In this document: one piece after another, positions 8,752 through 17,735 of the stretch
Layout: the number at the start of each line of letters is the position of its first letter
How positions within the stretch are numbered: position 1 is the first letter of the stretch
From: Candidatus Methanomethylophilaceae archaeon
Lineage (GTDB): Archaea; Thermoplasmatota; Thermoplasmata; Methanomassiliicoccales; Methanomethylophilaceae
DNA length: 64,000 nt
Reading direction: 5' to 3'
Assembly: GCA_017540825.1 (NCBI GenBank)
Contig: JAFYAH010000025.1
Span: forward strand, 52,104 to 116,103
The notes under the pieces: model-generated
Database searches by the model: none
Told to the model about the DNA's origin: nothing
Seen by the model: only the letters and a program-made list of their open reading frames with translations
Made by a program: the position numbers and the translations under genes

Positions 8752-11712
8752 ATGGAGAAAAGGAACATCGCGATAATCGCTGTCGCCGCAGTGCTGATCA
8801 TAGCGCTGCTGGCCGCCGCTTTCGTCCTTACCCAGAACGACAACGGCAGCAAGGACAACGGCAGCAGCGACGTCGTCAGCGTGAAGAGCATCGGCCTCGA
8901 CAGGACCGACGTCTCCCTCGGGGTCGGCAAGAGCACCACCTTGAGCTACACCTTGAGGCCTACGAATGCGACCAACAAGTCGGTCACATGGTCGTCCGAC
9001 AACCCCGCCATCGCCGTGGTCGACGAGAACGGGAGGGTGACGGCCGTATCCGTCGGCAGCACCAAGATAGTGGTCAAGACGGCGGACGGCGGGAAGACCG
9101 CCTCCTGCAACGTGACCGTCCCGGCGAACGTCGTGAACGTCACCGGCCTGACCCTCAACCAAGGCACTCTCTCCATGAAGGCAGGGGAGACCGCGTCCCT
9201 GACCGCAACCGTGGCGCCGTCCAACGCCACCAACAAGAACGTCCTGTGGGCGAGCGAGAACAAGTCCGTGGCCACCGTCAGCAACGGGGCGATAACCGCC
9301 GTAGCAGAGGGAGTGGCCGTGATCACCGCCACGTCGGAGGACGGCGGGTTCAAGTCCACCTGCGTGGTCAGCGTCTACAAGGCCACCGACGACAAGGTCC
9401 TCAACGAGGGGTACGTGTTCGAGGTCGACACCGTGGCCAGGGTCTTCGGAAACGCCAACAACGACGACCGCATAGACAGCCAGGACATCAAATACGTCCA
9501 GGGAGTCATCGACAAGACCATCAGCTACGACAAGTCCAGGAACCCTTACGTCGACGCCAACAACGACGGTAAGGTCGACAGCAAGGACATCGACCAGATC
9601 CAGATGATCATCGACAAGAAGAAGGGGATCGTCTGGTACGAGAACTACTACGGAGAGGTCCAGAAGATAGACTTCCCCGTCACCGGGAAGAAGATCGGAG
9701 TCACCTACTGGCAGCAGGCCCAGCTCGTCGACCTCGTCGGCCACTGGAGCGACGTCGTCGCGGCCAACGCGTCAGTCTCCCAGGCGAGGTCCAACCAGTA
9801 CGACCTCTCGAACGTCGTCTACAGCTACGGCACCACCGGGAGCAGCAAGCTCACCGAGGAGTTCTGCGAGGGATACCTCAACGCCGGGGTCGACCTCATC
9901 ATCGGCTCCCCGTACAAGGCGACCGTCACCGAGGTGGCCAACACCTACCTCCCCGGAGTCCCCGTCATCACCCTCGGGATCGGAGGCTCGTCCTGCGTGT
10001 CCTCCGCCCTGACCCTCGGAATCCTGATGGACGCGGAGGACAGGGCCCAGAAGTACGAGGAGTACGTCGTCGGCATCGTCGACACCGTGAAGAAGGGCCT
10101 GGAGAAGGTCAACAACTCGGACAAGCCCAAGATGCTCGTGTGCAGGATGTACGAGGACAACGACGGATACATCTCCCGCTACGGAGGCATCCTCGTCAAC
10201 TGCGCCAACACCGACGGAAGCTACCAGCTGCTCTCGATGTTCGCCGACCTGTACACCGACAACAGCGAGAAGGGGACCACCCCCAACAGGACCCAGGAGT
10301 GGATCCTGTCGCAGGACTTCGACCTGATCTTCGACATGGAGGTTTACACCGGATTCCAGACCTCGTCCATTCCCGGGGAGAAGTTCTACACCCAGGGCGA
10401 GTACAACAAGCGCTTCGAGAACAGCGTGCAGTACTTCAAAGGGACCAGGGCGTACGACGACGGCGGAGTCCTCAGCTCGTCGTACATATTCGACGGATAC
10501 TCCGGGTTCGCGTCCCTCATGATGTCCGCGCACATGATCTATCCCGAGTACTTCACCCTCAAGCAGGGGCAGGATTCCCTCCAGTACTGGTACGACAACT
10601 TCACCGTATGCGACGTCGACGTCACCAAGCAGGGAGGGTACTACTACACCGGAGACAAGTACCAGACCCAGTTCGGCGAGAAGATCGACAAGAAGGGATT
10701 CTACAAGTGGAACCCCACGGTCGTCACCGTCGACGGGAACTATTCCAACTGCACCCCGGCCTTCATGGACATCGCCCAGGGCGTCTACGAGGAGGTCTAC
10801 GGGAAGATGCCCGACTACTCCGGCATAACCCGCGAGTCCATACCTGCCAAGTACCTGTATCCCTACAACTCGTACGTGACCAAGAACGGCGACGGGACCC
10901 TCACCGTGAAGACCTTCGACAACACCAGCGTCGGGACCAGCGAAGCCTACGCCGACAAGGTCATCAGGTTCACGCCCACCAAGGTGCTGTGCTACACCGA
11001 CGCGTACGTCGACACGATCTACATGATCCTTTGCGACTACTACGGCGAGGTCGCCCACTCCGGAAGCACGCCCAAGGCGGAGGCCGCCCTGTGGAGCCTC
11101 GTGGACGCGATCCCCAGCTCCGTCAAGAGCGGGCTCACGAGCAAGTACGGCCTGGCCGTCCCCGACAGCGTCAAGGTCATCGGGACCGGACAGGAGGACC
11201 TGCTGGGATACTGCGGGAGCTTCCCCTCCAGCGAGAAGCTGATCGTGTTCATGTCCGAGTACAACATAAGGTCCACCAACTCATCCTCCTGGTGGGCGAC
11301 CAACACCGCCATCGAGTCCAAGGCGAGCAACATCCAGTTCGTCTATCTCCTCTCGAACTCCCCTGCCATGGTCCTCTCCACCATCGAGATGCTCGGCAAG
11401 GTCATAGGATACGAGAGCACCGACTCCATGATGACCGGCATACTCGCGAAGATATACGTCATGCAGAAGGCGATCGACGCATCCGGAAAGCACAAGACGT
11501 TCTTCGTCGAGATGGCCAACGGGAACTCCGTGGGATCCAACACCCTGATGGGCGGCATATTCGCATCCGTGCTGAAGATGGACAACGTCTTCGACGGGAG
11601 CCTGATGGGCAGCAAGATGTCCGACGAGGACGTGATAAAGGCCCAGCCGCAGGTGATCGGGTTCTACAAGGCCGACAGCAGGTCCATGGACCAGAAGATG
11701 AGAGCCGCCTGA
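8752..11712 (+). CDS. Very large surface substrate-binding protein with two Ig-like domains, dockerin-like segment and a double-length binding region
   Basis: The 986-residue protein has an N-terminal membrane anchor (about 6-27), Ig-like group 2 domains at about 43-122 and 128-208, a dockerin-like segment (NANNDDRIDSQDI and DANNDGKVDSKDI, about 233-288) and then about 690 residues of binding-protein-like sequence. That is twice the usual length and could form two lobed modules (about 300-660 and 680-986). It is the paralogue of the 539-residue protein at 618 and shares the AGTGATAA leader before ATG. The TATA-like TTTAAATA lies at 8699-8706. It heads an operon with the permease at 11723 and ATPase at 12780. 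The ligand is unknown; a metal chelate or corrinoid is inferred from the partners. It ends with TGA. Confidence 0.85.
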   Translation: MEKRNIAIIAVAAVLIIALLAAAFVLTQNDNGSKDNGSSDVVSVKSIGLDRTDVSLGVGKSTTLSYTLRPTNATNKSVTWSSDNPAIAVVDENGRVTAVSVGSTKIVVKTADGGKTASCNVTVPANVVNVTGLTLNQGTLSMKAGETASLTATVAPSNATNKNVLWASENKSVATVSNGAITAVAEGVAVITATSEDGGFKSTCVVSVYKATDDKVLNEGYVFEVDTVARVFGNANNDDRIDSQDIKYVQGVIDKTISYDKSRNPYVDANNDGKVDSKDIDQIQMIIDKKKGIVWYENYYGEVQKIDFPVTGKKIGVTYWQQAQLVDLVGHWSDVVAANASVSQARSNQYDLSNVVYSYGTTGSSKLTEEFCEGYLNAGVDLIIGSPYKATVTEVANTYLPGVPVITLGIGGSSCVSSALTLGILMDAEDRAQKYEEYVVGIVDTVKKGLEKVNNSDKPKMLVCRMYEDNDGYISRYGGILVNCANTDGSYQLLSMFADLYTDNSEKGTTPNRTQEWILSQDFDLIFDMEVYTGFQTSSIPGEKFYTQGEYNKRFENSVQYFKGTRAYDDGGVLSSSYIFDGYSGFASLMMSAHMIYPEYFTLKQGQDSLQYWYDNFTVCDVDVTKQGGYYYTGDKYQTQFGEKIDKKGFYKWNPTVVTVDGNYSNCTPAFMDIAQGVYEEVYGKMPDYSGITRESIPAKYLYPYNSYVTKNGDGTLTVKTFDNTSVGTSEAYADKVIRFTPTKVLCYTDAYVDTIYMILCDYYGEVAHSGSTPKAEAALWSLVDAIPSSVKSGLTSKYGLAVPDSVKVIGTGQEDLLGYCGSFPSSEKLIVFMSEYNIRSTNSSSWWATNTAIESKASNIQFVYLLSNSPAMVLSTIEMLGKVIGYESTDSMMTGILAKIYVMQKAIDASGKHKTFFVEMANGNSVGSNTLMGGIFASVLKMDNVFDGSLMGSKMSDEDVIKAQPQVIGFYKADSRSMDQKMRAA

Positions 11713-11722
11713 GGTGGCAAGA

Positions 11723-12778
11723 ATGGACGAGAGCCCTAGGGAGAGGGCGATCAGGCTCGACAGGACCAGGCGGCGCAGGTCCGTGGTCGCGGTCCTGGCT
11801 CTGGCCGTCTCCCTCGCCCTGGGGTACGTCCTGTGCATAACCATAGGGTCGGTCCGCATGCCCCTGGAGGACGTGTGGGCCGCCCTCACCGGGAACGCGA
11901 ACTGGGCCGACGAGATGATCGTATGCGACATCCGCGCCCCGAGGGTGGCCTGCGCCGCTCTCGTCGGCGCCGCGCTGTCGATAAGCGGTCTCGCGATGCA
12001 GGCGCTGTTCCGCAACCCGATGGCCTCCCCGTCGGTGCTCGGGATATCCTCCGGGGCGTCGTTCGGGGCGGCCTTCTACATCGCCTACGGGTCGGCCATC
12101 CTGATGTCGTCCTACGGGACCATGCTCTGCGCCTTCGGCATGGCCATGGCGACCATGCTGCTGGTGTACGGCCTGGCTTACAAACGGGCCGGAGGCGTGC
12201 AGACGACCATGCTCCTCCTGGCAGGGATGGCCGTCAGCGCCCTTTTCAGCGGGTTCACCTCGATGGTGGAGTTCTTCTCCGACGCCGACACCGTCACTTC
12301 GATAGTCTTCTGGATGCTGGGGAGCTTCGACGGCAGGAGCTGGAGCGACTTCTTCATGATGGCCGCCCCGATCGCACTCGGCGCCGCGCTGGTAGCCGTA
12401 AACGCCCGCGCGCTCAACCTCATGACAGCAGGAGAGTCCAAGGCAAAGGCGCTCGGCGTCAACGTCCGCAGGGTGCGCCTGATGGTCCTGATAGGCTCCT
12501 CCGTCATGGTGGCCACATGCGTCTCCTTCTGCGGGGTCATAGGGTTCGTGGGGCTGATAGTCCCGCACATCTTCAGGACGCTGGTCGGTCCCGACCACAA
12601 GAGGCTGGTGCCCATCTGCGCCCTCGGAGGGGCGGTCTTCCTCATGCTGGTGGACACCTTCGCGCGCGGCGCCCTGCCGCCGTACGAGCTCCCGGTGGGG
12701 ACGGTGACCTCCGTCATAGGCGCGCCGTTCTTCCTGTGGATACTCCGTTCGAGGAAGAACGAGGTATGGAGGAGCTGA
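11723..12778 (+). CDS. FecCD/BtuC-type ABC importer permease
   Basis: The 351-residue permease has a basic N-terminus and about ten membrane segments. Family motifs are NPMASPSVLGISSGASFGA, GVNVRRVRL and GVIGFVGLIVPHIFR. I chose the ATG at 11723 because GAGGTG at 11711-11716 is a good Shine-Dalgarno six bases upstream; the GTG at 11714 is the alternative. It follows the large binding protein by 10 bp and is one base from the ATPase, so it is the membrane part of a three-gene importer. It is more divergent from the permeases at 2268 and 7520 than those are from each other. Confidence 0.92.
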   Translation: MDESPRERAIRLDRTRRRRSVVAVLALAVSLALGYVLCITIGSVRMPLEDVWAALTGNANWADEMIVCDIRAPRVACAALVGAALSISGLAMQALFRNPMASPSVLGISSGASFGAAFYIAYGSAILMSSYGTMLCAFGMAMATMLLVYGLAYKRAGGVQTTMLLLAGMAVSALFSGFTSMVEFFSDADTVTSIVFWMLGSFDGRSWSDFFMMAAPIALGAALVAVNARALNLMTAGESKAKALGVNVRRVRLMVLIGSSVMVATCVSFCGVIGFVGLIVPHIFRTLVGPDHKRLVPICALGGAVFLMLVDTFARGALPPYELPVGTVTSVIGAPFFLWILRSRKNEVWRS

Positions 12779-12779
12779 C

Positions 12780-13607
12780 ATGGCTGGGCTTGAAGTCGAC
12801 GGCGTATGCTTCTCCCACGGCAGGAGGAGGATACTGGACGGCATATCCTTCGACGCGTTCAAGGGGGAGGTCCTGGGGATACTGGGGCAGAACGGCTCCG
12901 GGAAGACCACCCTTCTCAACTGCATAAGGGCGGAGTACCGTCCGGAGAGAGGAAAGGTGACGCTCGTGGACCTGTCCCAGGACGTGGTCGGGTTCATGGG
13001 CTCCGTCGACGTCCGCGACTTGTCCGAGCACGAGCGCTCCCAGGTGATGGCCATAGTGGAGCAGAACTCTTCCATGAACTTCCCGTTCACGGTCATGGAG
13101 GTCGTCAGGATGGGCAGGTACTCTCGCGCAGGGATCCTGGACGAAGGCTCGGAGGCCGAGACGGAGGCCGTGTGCGCGGCGATGGAGTCCACAGGGGTCC
13201 TGGAGTTCAGCGACCGCGACGTGGACGAGCTCTCTGGAGGGGAATGGCGCAGGGTCATGATCGCCCAGGCCCTCGCCCAGGAGCCGGAGATACTGCTGCT
13301 GGACGAGCCGACGCTCCATCTGGACATCAACCACCAGTTCGACCTGATGGACCTCTGCAGGGAGATAGCGTCCGAGCGCGGGATGCTCGTGGCCGTCGTG
13401 ACCCACGACCTGCAGCTGGCAGCCAGGTACTGCGACCGCATCATAGTGATGAAGGACGGCAGGATAGAGTCCATGGGCGCTCCCGAAGAGGTGGTCACGC
13501 CAGACATGATAGGGAGGGTGTTCGGCATGAGGGCGAGGGTCGAATACGACGAGGAGATTGGCGGGCTGTCGGTGACTCTGATAGGAAGGGACAGGGGAAA
13601 GAGGCGA
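12780..13607 (+). CDS. ABC importer ATPase, BtuD/HmuV type
   Basis: The ATPase of the importer begun at 8752. Walker A is GQNGSGKTT, signature LSGGEW, Walker B ILLLDEPTLHLD, followed by VVTHDLQLA. The protein is 275 residues if it ends at the first in-frame CGA (13605-13607) after IGRDRGKR. The conventional reading adds 16 low-quality residues and overlaps the following region. An ATPase of the same subtype, with the DEPTLHLDIN Walker B variant, occurs at 31508-32299. The start ATG lies one base after the permease TGA. Confidence 0.92.
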
Positions 13608-13782
13608 TCTTCTTGCGCTTCATCTCGGTGTGGGCACGTACCTGAACGTAAATGAACGATGAAAGTCGATTCAGCGCCATCCGATCGCAGCATTGTGAAG
13701 AAGGCTCGCTCGAAAGAGCTAGCAGACATGATGGGCCCTTCACCGCGCATGGCGTCTTCTCCGTGAATCCCTGGAACGATAC

Positions 13783-13788
13783 CTTTAA
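13783..13788 (+). promoter_or_regulatory. TATA-like element for the HAD phosphatase gene
   Basis: CTTTAA lies about 28 bp upstream of the ATG at 13814, the distance expected for a leaderless archaeal transcript. This supports the downstream start. The longer upstream extension of the same frame (from 13652) contains two CGA codons, which no established gene here contains. Confidence 0.5.
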
Positions 13789-13813
13789 CCCATGTCCGCC
13801 ATACTCCAGGCAG

Positions 13814-14839
13814 ATGACCGACATCTTTATGCCCGGAGAAGGAGCGCTGGACGCCTGGACCGAAGGATCGAAGCCTGTGAAGGCTCTTCTGGACTTCGTC
13901 TCCCGCGTCACAGATCCCGCGTCGGAGAGCTTCGTCCCCGAGGAGGACAGGGTGGCGGTCTTCGACATGGACGGCACGATCCTCTCGGAGAACCATCCGG
14001 GCGACCTGGAGTGGGCCATGTACCTCCGCCGCGTGATGCACGACCCCGGATACGTCCCGGACGAGAGGCAGAAGGCCCTGGCCGAGGAGATGATCGAGGT
14101 CATACGCACGGGAATCAAGAAGCCCGGATTCACCGAGCGGAAGAACGAATGCAACGCGGCCGCGTTCCGCGGGATGACTCTGGACGGCTACGAGGCGTAC
14201 GTCGACAGGTATCTCGAGGAGGAGTCGGGGACCTATCGCAACGCGAGGCGCAGGGACCTGTTCTACGCTCCGATGCTGCAGCTGATGGACCTCCTCAGCA
14301 GGAAAGGATTCTCTGTCTTCGTGTGCTCCGCGACCGAGACCATGAACGTCAGGAGGACCATCGCGGGCCTTCCTGGAGTCACCCCGGGCAGCGCCATCGC
14401 CACCGAGTACGAGCTGGAGGCCACCAGGCAGAATGGAGCCGACAGCATAGGGTACGTCATGGGCCCCGACGAGGACCTGGTGTACTCCGGCAGGACGATA
14501 ACCGTGGCATCCGGGATGAACAAGGTCGCGAGGATCGTGCAGGTGGTCGGGAAGCGCCCGATACTCTCCTTCGGGAACGGCTCGGGAGACTACAGCATGC
14601 TCACGTACGTCTCCGAGAACCCGCACCACGACAGCATGTCGTTCATCCTATGTGCCGACGACCCCGTAAGGGACTACGGAAATGCGGAGCGCACCGTCCA
14701 GTTCAAGGAGTACGCGGAGAAGATGGGCTGGGGCGTCATATCAATGAAGGACGACTTCAAGAGGATATACGCGGAAGGCATCGTCCCGAGGTTCAAGGAC
14801 GTGTTCGACTTCTTCGCCGGCGACAGATCCGATTCCTGA
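13814..14839 (+). CDS. HAD-superfamily phosphatase
   Basis: The 341-residue haloacid-dehalogenase-type phosphohydrolase shows motif I FDMDGTI (nucleophile Asp and acid/base Asp), motif II in FVCSATET, and motif IV around LSFGNGSGDYSM. A helical cap sits between motifs I and II. The fold resembles phosphoserine phosphatase-like members that act on small phosphorylated metabolites, but the substrate is unknown. It may be membrane-free and cytoplasmic, since no signal peptide is seen from the chosen start. It stands alone with its own promoter and is convergent with the BspA-like gene. It ends with TGA. Confidence 0.85.
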   Translation: MTDIFMPGEGALDAWTEGSKPVKALLDFVSRVTDPASESFVPEEDRVAVFDMDGTILSENHPGDLEWAMYLRRVMHDPGYVPDERQKALAEEMIEVIRTGIKKPGFTERKNECNAAAFRGMTLDGYEAYVDRYLEEESGTYRNARRRDLFYAPMLQLMDLLSRKGFSVFVCSATETMNVRRTIAGLPGVTPGSAIATEYELEATRQNGADSIGYVMGPDEDLVYSGRTITVASGMNKVARIVQVVGKRPILSFGNGSGDYSMLTYVSENPHHDSMSFILCADDPVRDYGNAERTVQFKEYAEKMGWGVISMKDDFKRIYAEGIVPRFKDVFDFFAGDRSDS

Positions 14840-14951
14840 CTTCGCCCGGCCTCGCAGCCTGCGGCATGCCTCGAGCATCTTCTCAGGGCCCACGAGGTCT
14901 ATCCTGTTCTCTTCGGCGTATTATTTTATTTATATATTTGAAATAGAAAGT

Positions 14952-14965
14952 GGGGCCGGAGCCCC
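14952..14965. terminator. Hairpin GGGGC-CGGA-GCCCC between convergent genes
   Basis: A five-pair GC stem with a CGGA loop sits just after the end of the minus-strand BspA-like gene (stop at 14974). Exactly the same 14-nt hairpin recurs at 17691-17704 after the ThrRS gene. An AT-rich run follows on the outside. Terminator function is inferred. Confidence 0.5.
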
Positions 14966-14973
14966 GTTTAAGC

Positions 14974-17586
14974 TCAGGACACGGCCCGGAGGATACGGTC
15001 GGATCCCACGAAGGCGTGGCCGCGAAGGGCTTGGGCCGTCCGAGGGAGCTTGTTCCCGTCCGCATCCAGGAAGGTGATCCCGTAGAACGCATTCGTCCCT
15101 ATGGACTTCACCGAATCTCCGATGTCCACGTGCTCCAGCGACCAGCAGAGATAGAACGCGTTCTTGCCTATGGCCTTCACGCAGTCTCCTATGGACACGG
15201 TCTTCAGGGACTTGCATCCGGAGAAAGCGCTGTCGCATACGAGCTCGACGGATTCCGAGAGCTCCACGGAGGTCAGCGATCTGCATCCGAAGAACGCGTA
15301 GGGGCCGATCTTACGCATCGACTCCCCGGTATCCATGCTCTCCAGGCTGTCGCAGTACGCGAAGGCTTTCACCCCTATCTTGGCGGTGATCCCGAGATAT
15401 GCGGTGACGAGGCTGTCGCATCCGAAGAACGCTTTTGGTCCGATCGCGTTCACCTCGTACGAGCATCCGTCCTGATCGACGGTCTCCGGGACCAAGAGCT
15501 CTGCCACAGGCTCCGAATATCCGATGAGCGAGACCGTGCAGGGCCCGTTCTTTTCGTAGACGAGGCCGTCCGAGACGAACGTCATGTCGCTTACGACACG
15601 CTTCAGAACGCTGTTCTCGCCTTCGTAGGCGAATCCTCTCAAGCTGGACGCATCGACAGCAAGGCGATTCCCGTACTCGTCCAGGAACGTGACTCCATCG
15701 AATGCATATTCTCCGATGCTGGCGATCGAGTCGGGCATGACCACGGACTCGAACGACGTGCATCCCTTGAACGCATAGCGCTCGATGGAGGTGACCGAGT
15801 CCGGGATCTCCATGGACGTCAGCGACCTGCATCCGTAGAACAGGAAGCCGGTTATGCATGTCACGGAGTTTCCTATGTTTACGGATTCGAGAGAGGTGCA
15901 TCCGGAGAACGCGCGTGCTCCGAGAGCTTTGACCGATTCGGGAATCTCGATGGAAGAGAGCTTGGTGCATCCGCCGAATGCGCTCGCTCCGATGGATTCC
16001 AGAGAACTGCCGAGTTTTACAGATTCTAGGGAGGAGCACCTGTAGAACATAGCCCCTTCGATGGAAGTCATCGAGTCCGGTATCTCTATGGACTTCAGCG
16101 AGCTGCACCAGGCGAAGGCGCCGTAGCCTATTGAGGTCGCCGAGTCCGGTATCTCCACGGACCTGAGCAACGTGCATTCAAGGAACGCATACTCCCCTAT
16201 GGACGTCACCGAGTCCGGTATCTCCACGGACTTCAATGAGCTGCATCCTTCGAATGCCCTCTCCCCTATGGATTCCACAGAGTCCGGGATCCATACCGAT
16301 TCCAGCGATGCCAGACCAATGAAGGTAATGTCAGGTATCTCTTTCAAAGATGCAGGAAGCGTCACGGACTTCAGGGAGTCGCATCCAGAGAACACAATCT
16401 TGTCGATCTTCGTCACCGAATCAGGGATGATCAGCTCTTCCAAGTTCGGAGCCCTGAGCAAGGTCTTGCCTTCCTTGTCCAGCAGCATTCCGTCGATCGA
16501 AGAGTAGCGCTCGTTCGCAGGGTCTACGCTTATGCAGGTCAGAGACGAGCACTCGTCGAATGCAAAACCTCCGATCTTCTCCACAGATTCAGGTATCGAA
16601 ACGAAGACTAGCGAAGTGCATAATCTGAACGAACTGAATCCGATGGAGGTCACCGAGCCTGGTATGACCACTGACCGCAGCGACTTGCATCTTTCGAACG
16701 CGTTGTCGCCGATGGTCGTTACCGAGTCAGGTATCGCTACGTCTTCCAAGTTCGGCGCTGCAATCAAAACCGTCCCATCTTTGTTCAGCAGAAGCCCGTC
16801 CACAGAGGAGTAGCACTCGTTCGCAGGATCGACATAGAAAGCGACCATGGATTCGCATCTGAAGAATGCATCGAAGGCGATGGTTGCAACTGATTTGGAT
16901 ATGGCAACCGTCCTCAGCGAGGCACAGTCGCAGAATGTCATTTCTTCTATGGTTCTCACCGAATCTCCGATGGTCGCGGATTCCAAAGATGTGCAACTCC
17001 TGAACGCCGACTCTCCGACCTGCTTCACCGAATCAGGGATCACGATGGATTCAAGCGACGTGCACCCCATGAATGCATACCGTTCGATGGACGTCACGGC
17101 ATCTCCGATGGCAGCAGACCTCAGAGAGATGCATCCTTCGAAGGCTCTCGATCTGATCCTCTTCACCGAGTCGGGTATGTCCACGGACTCCAATGACGTG
17201 CATTCGTTAAATGCGCTGAATCCGATCGAAGTCACCGAGCCCGGTATCTCCACGGACTCGATCAACGCGCATCCGTAGAACGCATAGTCTCCTATGGACG
17301 TAACCTGTCCATCTACCGACAGGGTCTTGACGGACGATGCCCTCCAGGGCGCCGAACTGCGATTCCAGTCCAGTTGGTAGTTGTACATGTCGCCAGTGCC
17401 GGCTATCGACAGGTTGCCCTCGTCGTCCAGGGTCCATGTCAGGTTCGGCCCGCATTTTCCCGAATTGGCGGCATCGGAGTCCTCGGCCTGAACGGCTACG
17501 AAAGCAGCCGCGATGACGAGGACGGTCGCAGCCATCAGGAGCCGAGCCTCTCTGTCATGGAATGAAACAAGACATGATTGTCTCAT
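14974..17586 (-). CDS. Secreted BspA-like leucine-rich-repeat surface protein
   Basis: The 870-residue protein has an N-terminal signal or anchor helix (about 16-33) followed by EDSDAANSG, then some thirty degenerate BspA-type leucine-rich repeats of the kind AFxGCxSLxSVxIPDSVTSIG. BspA repeats form extended solenoids used for adhesion to host or bacterial surfaces; surface function here is inferred. I see no C-terminal anchor. The start at 17586 is 25-30 bp from a TATA box, so the transcript is probably leaderless. Arg is frequently AGA or CGG, a slightly different codon style from the neighbouring housekeeping genes, and repeat expansion or transfer from gut bacteria is plausible. It ends with TGA. 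Confidence 0.88.
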   Translation of the reverse strand: MRQSCLVSFHDREARLLMAATVLVIAAAFVAVQAEDSDAANSGKCGPNLTWTLDDEGNLSIAGTGDMYNYQLDWNRSSAPWRASSVKTLSVDGQVTSIGDYAFYGCALIESVEIPGSVTSIGFSAFNECTSLESVDIPDSVKRIRSRAFEGCISLRSAAIGDAVTSIERYAFMGCTSLESIVIPDSVKQVGESAFRSCTSLESATIGDSVRTIEEMTFCDCASLRTVAISKSVATIAFDAFFRCESMVAFYVDPANECYSSVDGLLLNKDGTVLIAAPNLEDVAIPDSVTTIGDNAFERCKSLRSVVIPGSVTSIGFSSFRLCTSLVFVSIPESVEKIGGFAFDECSSLTCISVDPANERYSSIDGMLLDKEGKTLLRAPNLEELIIPDSVTKIDKIVFSGCDSLKSVTLPASLKEIPDITFIGLASLESVWIPDSVESIGERAFEGCSSLKSVEIPDSVTSIGEYAFLECTLLRSVEIPDSATSIGYGAFAWCSSLKSIEIPDSMTSIEGAMFYRCSSLESVKLGSSLESIGASAFGGCTKLSSIEIPESVKALGARAFSGCTSLESVNIGNSVTCITGFLFYGCRSLTSMEIPDSVTSIERYAFKGCTSFESVVMPDSIASIGEYAFDGVTFLDEYGNRLAVDASSLRGFAYEGENSVLKRVVSDMTFVSDGLVYEKNGPCTVSLIGYSEPVAELLVPETVDQDGCSYEVNAIGPKAFFGCDSLVTAYLGITAKIGVKAFAYCDSLESMDTGESMRKIGPYAFFGCRSLTSVELSESVELVCDSAFSGCKSLKTVSIGDCVKAIGKNAFYLCWSLEHVDIGDSVKSIGTNAFYGITFLDADGNKLPRTAQALRGHAFVGSDRILRAVS

Positions 17587-17608
17587 GCAGCAGTCGTCTT
17601 CTTATGCT

Positions 17609-17617
17609 CTTATAAAG
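17609..17617 (-). promoter_or_regulatory. TATA box of the BspA-like gene
   Basis: CTTTATAAG on the minus strand lies 24-31 bases upstream of the ATG at 17586, the canonical archaeal spacing for a leaderless transcript. Confidence 0.6.
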
Positions 17618-17690
17618 CTATTGTACGATTGCTCAGAGCTTTGACAGGGGCGAACGGGAGGAGGGCGCGACAGGAAAAAAGGTCAAGGGA

Positions 17691-17704
17691 GGGGCCGGAG
17701 CCCC
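17691..17704. terminator. Hairpin GGGGC-CGGA-GCCCC downstream of thrS
   Basis: Same 14-nt hairpin as at 14952-14965, placed about 30 bases beyond the ThrRS stop on the minus strand. A purine-rich stretch precedes it on the plus strand. It probably terminates or stabilises the thrS transcript. Confidence 0.5.
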
Positions 17705-17735
17705 TGGAAGTTTGAATTATGTCCGCAAGGACGGC

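Noticed and set aside
13652..13813. Upstream extension of the HAD phosphatase
   Set aside because: Contains two CGA codons and lies across the TATA element; the ATG at 13814 gives a normal protein.
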